From assembly GCA_011109175.1 (NCBI GenBank), contig RDEW01000072.1, positions 1-64,000 on the forward strand: a stretch of DNA of 64,000 nt. The letters run 5' to 3'. The notes beneath the pieces are model-generated. The model made no database searches. It was not told the origin of the DNA and saw only the letters and a program-made list of their open reading frames with translations. Positions 43,861 to 53,857 of the stretch are shown piece after piece. Origin of the DNA: Dicyema japonicum (taxonomy: Eukaryota; Dicyemida; Rhombozoa; Dicyemidae). How positions within the stretch are numbered: the first letter of the stretch is position 1; each line of letters begins with the position of its first letter. A program made the translations under genes and the position numbers.

Positions 43861-44940
43861 TTTAATCCTGTTAAATTAGTTTTTTATTCATAAATGTTAT
43901 GATTATAAAGATTTTATTTTTTATAGCGGTAAACCTACATTTCTAGCGTGATTTATTGCATGGAAGATTATTTTGTTGCAATGGCTTCTTACAAGGGTTT
44001 TGTGAAAGATTGCGTTGAATATCAAACTTTAAAAGATGCTTTGCATGATAAATTTTCCGAAAATCTTATATAGGCTTGTAAAGAAGATAGAGAATTTTCC
44101 CATTATCAATGACAGGTATTGTAAATTTGCAATAATTTTAGACTGTATCTTAAATCAACTGATTCCAAGTTAGTCATATCCCTGGATAATGAAACCGAAA
44201 TGGAGCATGTTGCGAAATCGTTGCACGAGTTTTCACACGGAGGAATCAATAAAATTGAGTATGAATGTCGACAAAGATACTTCACTCTAAAGAATGAGAT
44301 TATCAGAAAAGTTATTCGAAATTGTGAAGTCTGCAAATTTTCGCGTCCTTTAAAAGTTCGTGATTTTTTATAATTGTAGATTGGAGATATAAATCACCAT
44401 GTGTTTGCTTCTTCTCCAAATGAACGTTTTCAGGTAGATCTAATAGACCTGAAAAAATTTTCAACATTAAATGAAAATTTCAAATGGACTTTAACGGTCA
44501 TTGACATATATAGTAGGTTGGATTTTTTAATTTATTGATTCGCTTTTGTATGACCACTCTATAATAAGTCTGGTAAAGATGTATGTGAAAACTTAAGATC
44601 TTTGTTCCGCCTGAATGGGCCATGTAAATTTCTTCAGTCGGACAAAGGTTCTGAATTTAAAAATCAAGAAATAACAAAACATTGCGAAGATTTTAACATT
44701 ACCAAATTCACGAAAGGCCTAACAATCCACGATCAAAAAGAATTGTCGAAAGATTTAATCATACGATCACGAGGAAGTTGTCAAAAATAATGGATAACAG
44801 TTGCGAAGAGATTCAATTTCGAAATTAAATCGATTGAAGAAAATTCGAATTATTACAAAGCTATGAACAGGAAAATGAATGTTCATAATAGTAGATATAC
44901 TTTTAATCGACTGTATTAATGAGTAAACTAAAAAAGTTAC
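43861..44940 (+). pseudogene. KRBA2-like DDE integrase gene with a short intron
   Basis: Plus-strand reading shows an H2C2 zinc-binding integrase N terminus (HEFSHGGINKIEYECRQRYF and VIRNCEVCKFSRP, 44220-44350) and, after a GT-AG intron of 24 nt (44356-44379), the catalytic core: SPNERFQVDLIDLKKF (first Asp, about 44416-44460) and CKFLQSDKGSEFKN (second Asp, 44626-44665). The third acidic residue is not clear. Stops near 44520-44550 suggest a damaged second intron. The family resembles Ginger/KRBA2-type integrases derived from LTR elements. No LTRs or TIRs seen. Confidence 0.72.
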
Positions 44941-45293
44941 TTAAATTTAATTTTTTGTAGTTAATAAATCATTCATAAAATTAATTGAAGTTAATCTTGG
45001 TTAGATTAATGCAACAGGCAGCTGAAGACATAATGTTGGATTGTAACTAACGACTGGCTTAAACAAACAATAATAAACAAGCTAAGAAATATAAAACGAT
45101 CTGAAAGCCGTGAAGAAAACATTGGCATCTGGTGACAATCTGGACTCACTGAAGAACCTAGTTAAGAACAGAAGAGCTTGGAGCAAGCTAACTAATTCTC
45201 TTTTACTTTTTTGCTGCATTTAAATATTATGGCTCTCGTGAAAGTGCTAATAATAATAAAAACATGTAGTCAAAAACACATCATTTATCAAAG
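44941..45293. other. Spacer with a SINE 3' scrap
   Basis: Mostly unassigned. At about 45222-45262 the SINE 3' end TATTATGGCTCTCGTGAAAG followed by TAATAATAATAA is recognisable, a heavily 5'-truncated plus-strand copy. Confidence 0.55.
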
Positions 45294-45988
45294 TCATTCA
45301 GATCTTTTTTGCTTAGCATAAGTAATACAGTCCCCGAATAAGTCTGAAAAATATTTAATGGACTGAATTGAGTCATCGTTGGCGGGGATTTGATAGCTCA
45401 CATAAGAGGAATCCGTCCGGAGTGTCAATCACGGACACTGTAGGAATCATGTATTCGGAACATTGGCGGATTGCTGGGTGAGACAGAGGGCTCGACATGG
45501 ACAAAAAGACACAAAGGTCAGGAAATCGAACATACTTGGACTTGAAGATAACTGACGGTTCACTGAAGGTTCTGGAGCTCCACGTTCGGCAATGAGCGTA
45601 CTCACCACAGGCCTTGGCCATTCTCTCCACAATGTGGACTGCAAAAGGATTATCGCAAAAAAACAGAATTATTCCTTCTCTGAAGGCCACGTGAGAAACC
45701 ACGTTGAGGGAATCAATTGTCATATTACGTGCAATGTTCAGGTCGATGATATCAATTCCACATCTCTCTCCTAATATAAACCATTCGTTTGATCTGTTTC
45801 TCAACCGGCTATCGTGACCCATGTGAGTCCGGGCTTTCACCATGTCGGATATCCGCACTCTGTCGGCTACTTTGAAGTAATCTTCGATTTCGAGTGGATT
45901 GTTGATTGCTAATATTAATATTTTACTTACAATTTGCAATTCGAATATTGGAGAGGGCACGCCAGAAAAAATTAGCTGGAGACCTCAT
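45294..45988 (-). CDS. MRPS2: Mitochondrial ribosomal protein S2 (uS2m), with an apparent frameshift
   Basis: Small-subunit protein uS2m of the mitochondrial ribosome. Exon 1 45988-45931, a 22-nt GT-AG intron (45930-45909), then exon 2. The sequence reads ISDMVKARTHMGHDSRLRNR, CGIDIIDLNIA, VVSHVAFREGIILFFCDNPF, YVRFPDLCVFLSM, SHPAIRQCSEYMIPTVSVID, all in the uS2 order (H-x-G core, PDL, HP-I-E, IP-x-x-VDT). Straight reading stops at 45373 after DTPDGFLLCELSN. The other frame gives the expected tail, SYQIPANDDS and then CITYAKQKRSE, ending at 45294. The fault is one extra base between about 45405 and 45417, so either an assembly error, a recent lesion or +1 frameshifting. Family assignment is secure. 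Confidence 0.88.
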
Positions 45989-46105
45989 TAAATTAATTTA
46001 AAAAATCATTTAAAAATTAAATAATGATTAATATTTCTCGTATAAAATTATTTTTAAACAATAAAATTTATGGAGACACTTTAGTCACGAAATGTCCTGA
46101 GGCAG

Positions 46106-46427
46106 CCGGGTGGCTTAGTGGTTAGGTGTCGGGCTTAAGTGGCTTTGGCTACGAGTTCGAATCTCGCTGCTGTTCACCTGGCGGAAGGTTCCACGCATCT
46201 ACGATGCAGAAAGGGTTTGACGAGTGACGCCGTCATCAGTGAATACTCACTGCGGAACTGGATTGTCTAGAAGGACACTCGCACAAGAAAAAAAAAAAAG
46301 AAGTGAAGATCATTCCTTGGTTCTACGATTAGTTAAAATTAACTGTTCTTTACTTAAATAAAGTGTGTGTCCTGCCTATGCGGAGCTATAAATACTATGG
46401 CTCTCGTGAAAAGGCTTTATTATTATT
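46106..46427 (+). mobile_element. tRNA-derived SINE, full-length copy
   Basis: Best-preserved copy in the window. Head GCCGGGTGGCTTAGTGGTTA (A box) and GAGTTCGAATCTC (B box); body TTCCACGCATCTACGATGC, GACGCCGTCATCAGTG and CACTGCGGAACTGGATTGTC; an A-rich run near 46290; AAATAAAGTGTGTGTCC; then CTATGGCTCTCGTGAAAAGG and a (TTA)n tail. Flanked by a 14-bp target duplication, ATGTCCTGAGGCAG (46092-46105) and ATGTCCTGAGGTAG (46428-46441). The head keeps internal pol III promoter boxes but does not fold as a tRNA (no acceptor-stem pairing). Confidence 0.9.
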
Positions 46428-46679
46428 ATGTCCTGAGGTAGTAATAATAATCACGAAATGTAAATGCGGATTACCTCTCGCCCCACTCTCACTATCGATT
46501 CAAAATAAAATTTAATAAATGTGCCTGATTATAACTAACTTAAAAGTTTTGACTTTAAAAAAGAAGGTTGATTTTGAATCGCCCCTTTTTTGGGCTATTT
46601 TTCTGATCAGGGGGGCGATTCATGATTGTCTTGAAATTGTCATATGAAATTTAGATTCCATCATTGATTTTTTAAAATT

Positions 46680-47215
46680 ACAAGAAGAATTTGATTTGTT
46701 TAATTCCTGCAAAATTTATAGGAAAAATATTTTTTTATTTGAATTGGATTTTTGAAAAATTTGATGAAGTTTCATTGACACTACAAGGGGATTATATTAA
46801 TTTAATTAATTACAAAATAATTATTAATACGCTCATTGAAAAAGTTGTTTTTTACAATCTAGCTTGATTAAAAAAATTTTGAATTTCTAGATTCTTTATG
46901 ATGATACTTTTGATGACAACAATTTAAAAATTTACGAATTTCACTTGAATCTTTGGCCCGAGATTTGAAAAAAAAGATTTTCCAACTTGATAAATTTAAA
47001 ATTTTCAGATTGGATGATTAATCCTTATGTACCAGTTCCGTATGATTGTGACGAAGAATTTCAAGAATGAATTGAATTGAAAAATGAAGAACTCAAATTA
47101 AATTCAATAGTAAACGTTTCACAATTCTGGAGATCTAATTTAATGAAGATAAAAGTTTCAAAATTATGGGAAAAATGACTCAAATCATTTATGTTTTCCG
47201 ACTTCATATTGTGTA
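46680..47215 (+). mobile_element. hAT transposase C-terminal remnant (SCAND3-like)
   Basis: Decayed plus-strand frames: WMINPYVPVPYDCDEEFQE, KNEELKLNSIVNVSQFWRSN (about 47010-47140), then a frameshifted KLWEK...FPTSYCVE (about 47150-47215), the FW...LW...FPSSYLVE signature of hAT dimerisation regions. Upstream sequence to 46680 has only weak traces. Confidence 0.6.
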
Positions 47216-47540
47216 GAAAGAAAAAGCCATGAGAATTTCACATTATAGAAAGTTTTTTCAACATGAGTACACATTGAGTGGTATCAGCTATGTTGATTAT
47301 TTGCGTTATTTGGGTGTCTATTTTGGATGTAGAGGATATTATGTTGAAGGTGTCAAAATGAAAAAGAAAAAGGCTTACCAAGCACTTCTGTGTCTACAAA
47401 AACTCAATTTGATGGAGACGTTTATCTTTATTTTTGAAAGAATTATTCTGCCCTCTCTTGTCTACGGATGTGAAGTATGGTATTTTTCGCCCAATAGAGA
47501 CGAGCAAGATGGCAATCATGCTGGCCCTTCATAAAAGGAA
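47216..47540 (+). mobile_element. LINE RT C-terminal fragment, sense
   Basis: A 101-codon frame with VDYLRYLGVYFGCRGYYVEG, KKKAYQALLCLQKLNL, ERIILPSLVYGCEVWYFSPN: the RT thumb and the LPSLLYGCEVW box common at the C terminus of non-LTR RTs. Joins directly to the hAT scrap on its left. Confidence 0.75.
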
Positions 47541-47727
47541 CGTGAAACCACTAGATGGGGAGGAGGAATCCTTGATCAAGTCAGTAAGGAGCGTGGTAGT
47601 GTAACGGATTAAGGGTTTTCTCCTGAGGACCAAAGTGGATGACACGTTCATTCAGAAGATACTGTGAAGCTAAAGGGGGTAAAACTGCGAAAGAATCTTA
47701 ATAACGTAATCCCTCATAACTATCGTT

Positions 47728-47960
47728 ATAATAATAGCCTTTTCACGAGAGCCATAATATTTATATCTCTGCATAGGCAAGACACACTTTATTTAAGTAA
47801 AAAAAAGTTTTTTTCCATTGATGACGGCGTCACTCGTCAAACCCTTTTAGCATCGTAGATGCGTGGAACCTTCCACCAGGTGAACAGCAGCGAGAATCGA
47901 ACCCGTAACCTAAGTCACTTTAGCCCGACACCTAACCACTATGCCACCCTTCTAGCTATC
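47728..47960 (-). mobile_element. SINE, antisense, internally deleted
   Basis: Minus-strand copy with tail AATAATAGCCTTTTCACGAG at its left end, body piece TGATGACGGCGTCACTCGTC, B box (CGAGAATCGAACCCG) and A-box region (CCTAACCACTATGCCACCC) at the right end. The central A-rich part is shortened relative to 46106-46427. Confidence 0.85.
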
Positions 47961-48756
47961 TCTATGTCTTGGTTTTTAATAAAAAATTTGACAGAAAAAT
48001 TTCTCCGGAATCACTATAGGATGTTCATTGCAAAGGAATGACGTTAGGGCATACTGAGCCCAACACTGTCTGGAAATTGATAAAACAATTAAACGAGTAA
48101 CGGATCTGATATTATACTATCTGGATAATTTTGTTAGAAAAATATACTCAAGAAACGATAACGTTGTCCCTATTCCATGGCACATCAAGAAATTTTGTTA
48201 AAAAAAGAACCTAGGACTGGACCGCTTAGCCTTGTCTCACAAAATCGGCGAACTACAAAGCAGTTGTCGGAACAATTCTAAAGTTGGAATGAGAACTCTC
48301 AACTATGGAAGCTATACAAACACAATCCCTCATTCTGGAAGGTATACCAAAGAGTGAGGAACCCAGAGTCAATCGCAAACAAGATTGTGTTCAAGAAACC
48401 GGATGGCACCTACTATGCTGAAGAAGAAACACCTCTAGTTTTTGAGACACGATATTTGAAGTGGACGATAATGTCATCGTGGAGATTACTTATTACTAGA
48501 GTAACAAAAATCAATAAAGTCAATTTCAATTCAGAGTTAGACTTTAGTCTAAAAAGAATGATTAATTTAAAAAAATGTAAAAAAAGGTTTCTATAAAAAG
48601 TTTTTTAGGTCAATTAGTTCAACTTTTTAAATTTTAGGTCAATTTTTAAATAAAAATTTAAATAATTTAAATAATATAATTAATTATATCATAATTTTAA
48701 GCATCAAAATAAATTTAAAATAATCGGCGTGACATTTCGGTCTTATTGTCTAAACC
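47961..48756. other. Unassigned, possible LINE debris
   Basis: An 80-codon plus-strand frame (48354-48596) contains NKIVFKKPDGTYYAEEETPL, which I cannot place. Very AT-rich from 48590 on. Confidence 0.3.
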
Positions 48757-49355
48757 AGGGGTTCTCAATCTTTTTAGCTCAAGGGCCAAATCGATAATTA
48801 AGAGTATCTTTGCGGGCCGCACAAAAAATATATTATTTGATTAAAGAAAAAGGCTTTATTACGTAATAAGAGAATCAATGTGAGACTTGATTTTGCTTGT
48901 GTCTACTATTTTATCGAAACGAGGAGTAAAGTTCGAAGACGATGTACGTAAAAGTTGAATTAGGTGTTCATCAGTAAATCGATTTCGATACTTACTTTAT
49001 ATTCGCTAAGTTTACTGAAAAGAGCTTCACATGCATACGTTGATCCGAAGACTGATGCATTTTTTTGAACATTTGACCAAGTTCGGATATTTCCATTGTG
49101 GAATTCGACTCCAAAAATACAATAGTTCATTTGACTTAAATAGCGCGGTAAGTTGTAAATCTGCCTGCATTTCAATTAGCTCCAGCTGATATACATATGG
49201 AGCGGTTGCAGCATCTATTTCCATAGGTGACGAAAATATTTTCATAATAGGTAGAGCTTTTTTAAAAACATTAAATCGTGTTTCGAATTCATCGATTAAG
49301 TCAATAATAACAGAGGTATATTTTTCATATGATCCATCTTCTCTGTGATTCACTT
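48757..49355 (-). mobile_element. hAT transposase C-terminal remnant (GTF2IRD2-like)
   Basis: Minus-strand frame (49027-49353): EFETRFNVFKKALPIMKIFS, YVYQLELIEMQADLQLTALF, PQWKYPNLVKCSKKCISL, then FGSTYACEALFSKLSEYKVS (in the 48960-49175 frame), the hAT dimerisation signature with TY-CE--FS. The left end (about 48757) reads CAGGGGTTCTCAATCTTTTT, a typical hAT terminal inverted repeat start, and GGGCCGCACAAAAAA follows. Confidence 0.82.
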
Positions 49356-49397
49356 GCTAAAGATAAACCTACAACTTTAAGAGTTTGTCTACTACTT

Positions 49398-50060
49398 TTA
49401 GAGTTTAAGAGTTTGTCCCTGTGATTTGTTGATTGTCATTGCGAAACTCAACTTCAATGAAACTTGTAGTCTCTTAAATCTAAATGGTAATTCATCCGAA
49501 TTTATTGGAATTCTTGGAATATAAACGTCTTCTCTTTTATTTCGCCCCGTTAATATCGTTGCTTCTATAATATTAGACATCAAATTTTTTACTGCCAATC
49601 TTGTACCATTACATAACCTTGGAGATTCTAGATTTCGTAGTAGAACAACTGGCGCTCCTACTTTTAATTTTGAAGTATGATGAGGCATCCCTGACGGTTC
49701 TAAAGAATTTAGAAATTCACAGGATATTCACATGCTGATTCTTGATCCATAATTACATCAACAGATTTATAAACCGGGTAATTTAATAAGCAAGTCTAAG
49801 TTAATATTTTGTACTTCATCATTTATGGTGCTAGTATAGCTCTTTCCCGAAGCCAGTCGAAACGCGTGTAGTTTCCTGTAGATCTGGATACACAAAAGTC
49901 AATAAATTTTCTGGGCTGTGTACATTTATACTAATTCTTCAGGAAGTTGTACCTTTAAATCTTCTGAATTTTTTCGAGTGCTCCATTCCCTCCCTACATT
50001 TAAAAGTACCTTAGCAAAGGTATTCGTTTCTGACTTGTTTTGTGCATGAATATTTACATC
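49398..50060 (-). mobile_element. Helitron helicase (Pif1-like) C-terminal remnant
   Basis: Minus-strand frame 49398-49688: PHHTSKLKVGAPVVLLRNLE, LCNGTRLAVKNLMSNIIEAT, KREDVYIPRIPINSDELPFR, FKRLQVSLKLSFAMTINKSQ then GQTL. Upstream, in broken frames, YKSVDVIMDQESACEYPVNF, LNSLEPSGMP and RERAILAP. This is the Pif1-type helicase end of Helitron Rep/Hel proteins. No Rep domain or Helitron termini seen. Confidence 0.88.
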
Positions 50061-50384
50061 TAAACTTAAGTCCACAAATACGATGATTTCACACATGCAT
50101 TTAATTCATCTGCTGTTTTATCTATTGTTAATTTTTGGTTATTTAAAGTTCTGTAAAAATGAGAGGCGTTTATTTTTTGTGAATATCTATAATGAGTAAT
50201 GTTGGAAATTCAAAATTTGCACAATTGGTAACTAATTAACATGATTTTTATTTTCAGAATGGCATGTATTATTCAGAAATGGTATTTATACATAAAACAT
50301 TGGTCAAATTAATAAATTTCTATTTTAAATCATAAAAAAATAATTTTTTTCAGCAGAATTTATATTACCTCATGAATATCCTAT
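50061..50384. other. Unassigned AT-rich sequence
   Basis: Possibly more decayed Helitron sequence; nothing specific recognised. Confidence 0.3.
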
Positions 50385-50720
50385 TTAAGTTTTTTTTTTA
50401 AATTTCAATTTTCTCAGTAACAGATCAATGGAAGAGGTCGAATCATCTTATTTTCCAATGAATCTCTTTTTAAACTTTTTTAGAATTTTAATTTTCTATG
50501 TGACCGATCTATTGAAGAGGTCGAATCATCTTATTTTGAAGTGAATCTCTTTTTTTAAAACTTTTTTAGAATTGTTAATGTTCTAAGGAATCGATCTAGT
50601 GAAAAACTCGAATCATCTTTTTTTCAATGAATCTTTTTTTAACTCTTTTTAGAATTTTATTTTTAATGGACTGATCTCTTGAAGACGTTGAATTATCTTA
50701 TTTTGCAATTATCTTTGGCA
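50385..50720. repeat. Degenerate tandem repeat, about 80-85 bp units
   Basis: Four imperfect units, each with GTCGAATCATCTTATTTT (or a variant) followed by AATGAATCTCTTTTT, then TTTTTAGAATTTT, then a GATCTATTGAAGA-like segment. No coding potential. It lies just upstream of a (GACA)n microsatellite. Confidence 0.75.
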
Positions 50721-50749
50721 TATCTTGTTTAGCTATATAAGTGCGCACG

Positions 50750-50778
50750 GCGACAGACAGACAGACAGACTGACAGAC
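50750..50778. repeat. (GACA)n microsatellite
   Basis: CGACAGACAGACAGACAGAC with one interruption, followed by TTATTCTTTTATTATATAGA. About 29 nt. Confidence 0.9.
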
Positions 50779-50819
50779 AACTTATTCTTTTATTATATAG
50801 ATAGGTCCTTCCAAATAAT

Positions 50820-51590
50820 TCCAACAAACGTTTTTCCAAAAATTACGGGGGAAACAAAAAAATCAACGGACCCTGGAGAAAATATTCTTCAGAAATAAGA
50901 AAAATAGTGATGATGGCGTTGCTGCATCATATAAACATCGCTTTACTTATCGCCAAGTCGGGGAAACCACACACAATTATGGAGGAACTGATAATCCCAT
51001 CAATTCATTAAGAACTGAAAACAGTAATGCACCAACCTTCCAAGAATATTAAGTCGATTTCGCTTAGCAACAATTCGATACAGAGACGTATTGATGATAT
51101 CGCTTTCGATGTTGAAAACGATCTTTGTTAAAAATACTGAAAAATACGGAATTCAGTCTACTGTTAGATGAGTCAATACTTTTTGGAAATGACACATTAT
51201 TGCTTGCATTTGTACGTTTTGTCAAGAATGGTTGAATTATGCAGGAATTACTTTTTGCTCGAAAGCATGAAACTGATACAAGCGGGAAATCAATGTTCGA
51301 CAAAGTGCATGAATTTCTCTGCCTTAAAGATATACAATTAACACATATAGTTGCATGTGCAACTGATGGGGCATTTTCAATGATTGGTCGCTATTACGGT
51401 TTTATGGCATACTTAAAACAACATGTACCAAATGTAATGACGATTCATTGTGTGATCCAACGACAGCTTTTGGTTGGTAAAAATACAAATGAGCGTCTAC
51501 ATGACTCTCTCAATACAGTTATTTCTGCTATTAAAAAAATAAATTAAATTCACGTCTTTTTCGAGAGCTATGTATTGAAAACGATGAAGA
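50820..51590 (+). mobile_element. hAT transposase core remnant (ZBED5/SCAND3-like), sense
   Basis: A 102-codon frame (51239-51547) reads MQELLFARKHETDTSGKSMF, THIVACATDGAFSMIGRYYG (catalytic D in CTDGA, Gly-rich) and NVMTIHCVIQRQLLVGKNTN (the HC-IHR box). Broken upstream frames contain EFSLLLDES, the first catalytic Asp region. This is the catalytic core absent from the internally deleted hAT copies at the start of the window. Truncated at about 51600 by a SINE. Confidence 0.85.
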
Positions 51591-51622
51591 TTCTATACGA
51601 CTATTAATACTATTAATACATA

Positions 51623-51895
51623 GCAGGGTGGCATAGTGGTTAGGTGTCGGGCTTAAGTAGCTTAGGCACATCTACGATGCCAAAAGGGCTTGACGATTGA
51701 CGACGTCATCAGTGGATACTCACTCGGAACTGGATTGTCTAAAAAAGACCCACACACAAGAAAAAGAATAAGTGAAAATCATTCCTTGTTCTACAATTAG
51801 TTAAAATTAACTTTCTTTACTTAAATAAAGTGTGAGTCTTGCCTATGCAAAGCTATAAATATTATGGCTCTCGTGAAAAGGCTATTATATTAATA
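51623..51895 (+). mobile_element. SINE, sense, B-box region deleted
   Basis: Head GGTGGCATAGTGGTTAGGTG, then a deletion removing the B box and start of the body, resuming at CACATCTACGATGCC; GACGACGTCATCAGTGG; tail TATTATGGCTCTCGTGAAAA and GGCTATTATATTAATAA. A short flanking repeat, ATTAATACATA on the left and ATTAATAATACATA on the right, suggests the target duplication. Confidence 0.85.
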
Positions 51896-52249
51896 ATACA
51901 TACTAAAGTACGTTAGTTCTCAAAGAGAGATTGTTTGGCGCGGATTTTCTCTCTTTTCAGCACCTATTAGAGTGGCATCATGTGATCCACCTGTCTAGGT
52001 GACGCCCAGTGCCAGGCCGGCACGAAAAAGGATCATTTGCTCTTCCCCACTACACTGGAGGAGTTTCAACAACTGTATGTAATGGACGTTAAATTTGAAC
52101 TTAATATAATTAAAAACCAAAAATCACCGACAAATTAATAACTACCGGCCGCGTCGAGTAGCCATCTCATTCTTGCTCGTGTTCTTCCCTGGTTCCAACG
52201 AATTTTCGGATTAGGCGGGGGTTTCTAATTGGAGGGTAGGTAAACTCCT
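51896..52249. other. No recognisable features
   Basis: About 350 nt between the SINE and the antisense LINE array, with locally higher GC. Nothing assigned. Confidence 0.35.
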
Positions 52250-53857
52250 GTTTTCCTCACTAGTTCTCAAAAGGTGTGGGTTTAGAGGAGTCCAAGAAAA
52301 CCATTGCAAAGCCTTACTGACCATTTTTTGGAAGGTATTGATTTTTTCAATATTCCTGTTTGATGACGTTGTCGATGTGCTTGCTGAAGGTCAAGAGTGG
52401 GTCGTAAGTTACGCACAGTATCTTGACCGAGTTGGTCGTGGGGATTGAGTTTTTATTTATGGTTACACATGGAGCGGAGTTTTCAATCTTCTGTTTGTTA
52501 TGAAAATTGTTGTATAAGACTTTTCGGGAATGTATGTAGAATGTTCTTAACGAGCCAACAGTTCATATCGTCCAATGAAGCTTGTATCCGGTAAACAGCA
52601 GTATTAACGCACCTGACTTTGACTGGGATGATTATATCATCCACACATGTCAGATCCAGAGTATCGTCATTTGTAAGGAAGGATATATCATTTAAGAATA
52701 GGTTGAATAGGTGTGGTGAAAGTGGAAATTTTTGAGGGACCCCATTTGGGAGGAAATTGGTCACTTATCTAGTTTTCCAGCAGTTACTATTCCACTTCTT
52801 CCATTTAAGAAATTTGCGATCCAGATTTTCAGGTAGTTTGGAATTTTTGACGTAGAGATCTTCCTTATCAAAAGCTTTCTTGGAGCAGTGTCGAAAGCTT
52901 TTTCTATATCGATGGAGCATAACAAAGACTTCTGATGAGGTTTGCGCTTTAGTCCATCCTGATGAAATTTGTAAGGCATGTAAGATGCGTTTCTGTAAAA
53001 TGTCCTTTTCTGAATCTGTGTTGAAAAAGTGCATCAGGAAAGTATGGTTTGACTCTTGACTATATTCTGTACGTTCTCCACAGAGTAGACAATAGGGGAG
53101 GTGGCTCTTTTAGGTTTTGAGGGCTAGGATGGACCTTCGAATTTCTTCTTTGGGATGAAACTCGTGGAGGAGTAGTACTTCATAATTTTGTTTCTTGTTT
53201 TCCATTTCATTACGTGTGGCCGGGTTGTCAGCGTTAATAAAGCTTCTTAGTGTTTTTCACATTTTTGTAGGGGAGTTCTGCTTGTTTAGATTGGACATGA
53301 GGTTTTTACAAACTTTCTGCTTTTTTGCATTGTTCCTGATCTCTCTTTCTAATGTACGAATTCTCAATCTTGTTTCCCAGGATTGTTTTTTGGAGGCTTT
53401 TTATGAATTTTCTTTCTTTTATGATTTGATCGGCTCTGGGGGAAGACGTATTTCTTGAGGTCAGTGGCCTTCTTTTAATATTAATTTTCATTTCTTCGCG
53501 TACCACTCTATTAAAATAGTGTAGTGCTTTATCGATGGAGTTGAAATTGAATAAATGAAAGTCAAGTTGATCATAGTCGACGAAATTTGAGAACTTTTGC
53601 TAGTCGACATTTTTTTTGTCAGTAAATAAAACAGGTTTCTATACAAATTGACACTCTTTCTTCAAACGTAATCATAACTGGATTATGTTCACTGTTGGTC
53701 TCGTATAGCACTGTCCATTTTGTTAATATTGCGATGTTTGATAAGACAAGAGTGAGATCGGTCATTCGCTCTGTGGGAGTCCTTGTATTGAATGTAGGGT
53801 TATCTAATATTATCTGGTCATCCAGATTTGATAACAATTGGTTTCCTCTGACATCCA
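52250..53857 (-). mobile_element. LINE fragment unit 1 of a head-to-tail array, antisense
   Basis: Minus strand: endonuclease C terminus (LSNIAILTKWTVLYETNSEH, NPVMITFE, 53619-53861), linker (53306-53506), RT with HQDGLKRKPHQKSLLCSIDI then EKAFDT (52761-52979), NGVPQKFPLSPHLFNLFLND and LDLTCVDDIIIPVK, a YADD changed to CVDD (52498-52764). The fragment lacks both the endonuclease start and the 3' tail. It joins unit 2 at 53857/53858. Confidence 0.85.

Noticed and set aside
46106-46180. A tRNA gene at the head of the SINE
   Set aside because: A and B boxes are present, but the 5' GCCGGGT has no complementary 3' strand, no clean anticodon arm forms, and the same head recurs in every SINE copy.
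50385-50720. CRISPR-like array
   Set aside because: Units are long, imperfect and contiguous without unique spacers, and the genome is eukaryotic.
53195-53458. Plus-strand frames rich in Phe/Leu in the LINE array (also 54808-55044, 62622-62834)
   Set aside because: They are reverse complements of the lysine- and glutamate-rich LINE linker; the hydrophobic look is an artefact of reading the other strand.
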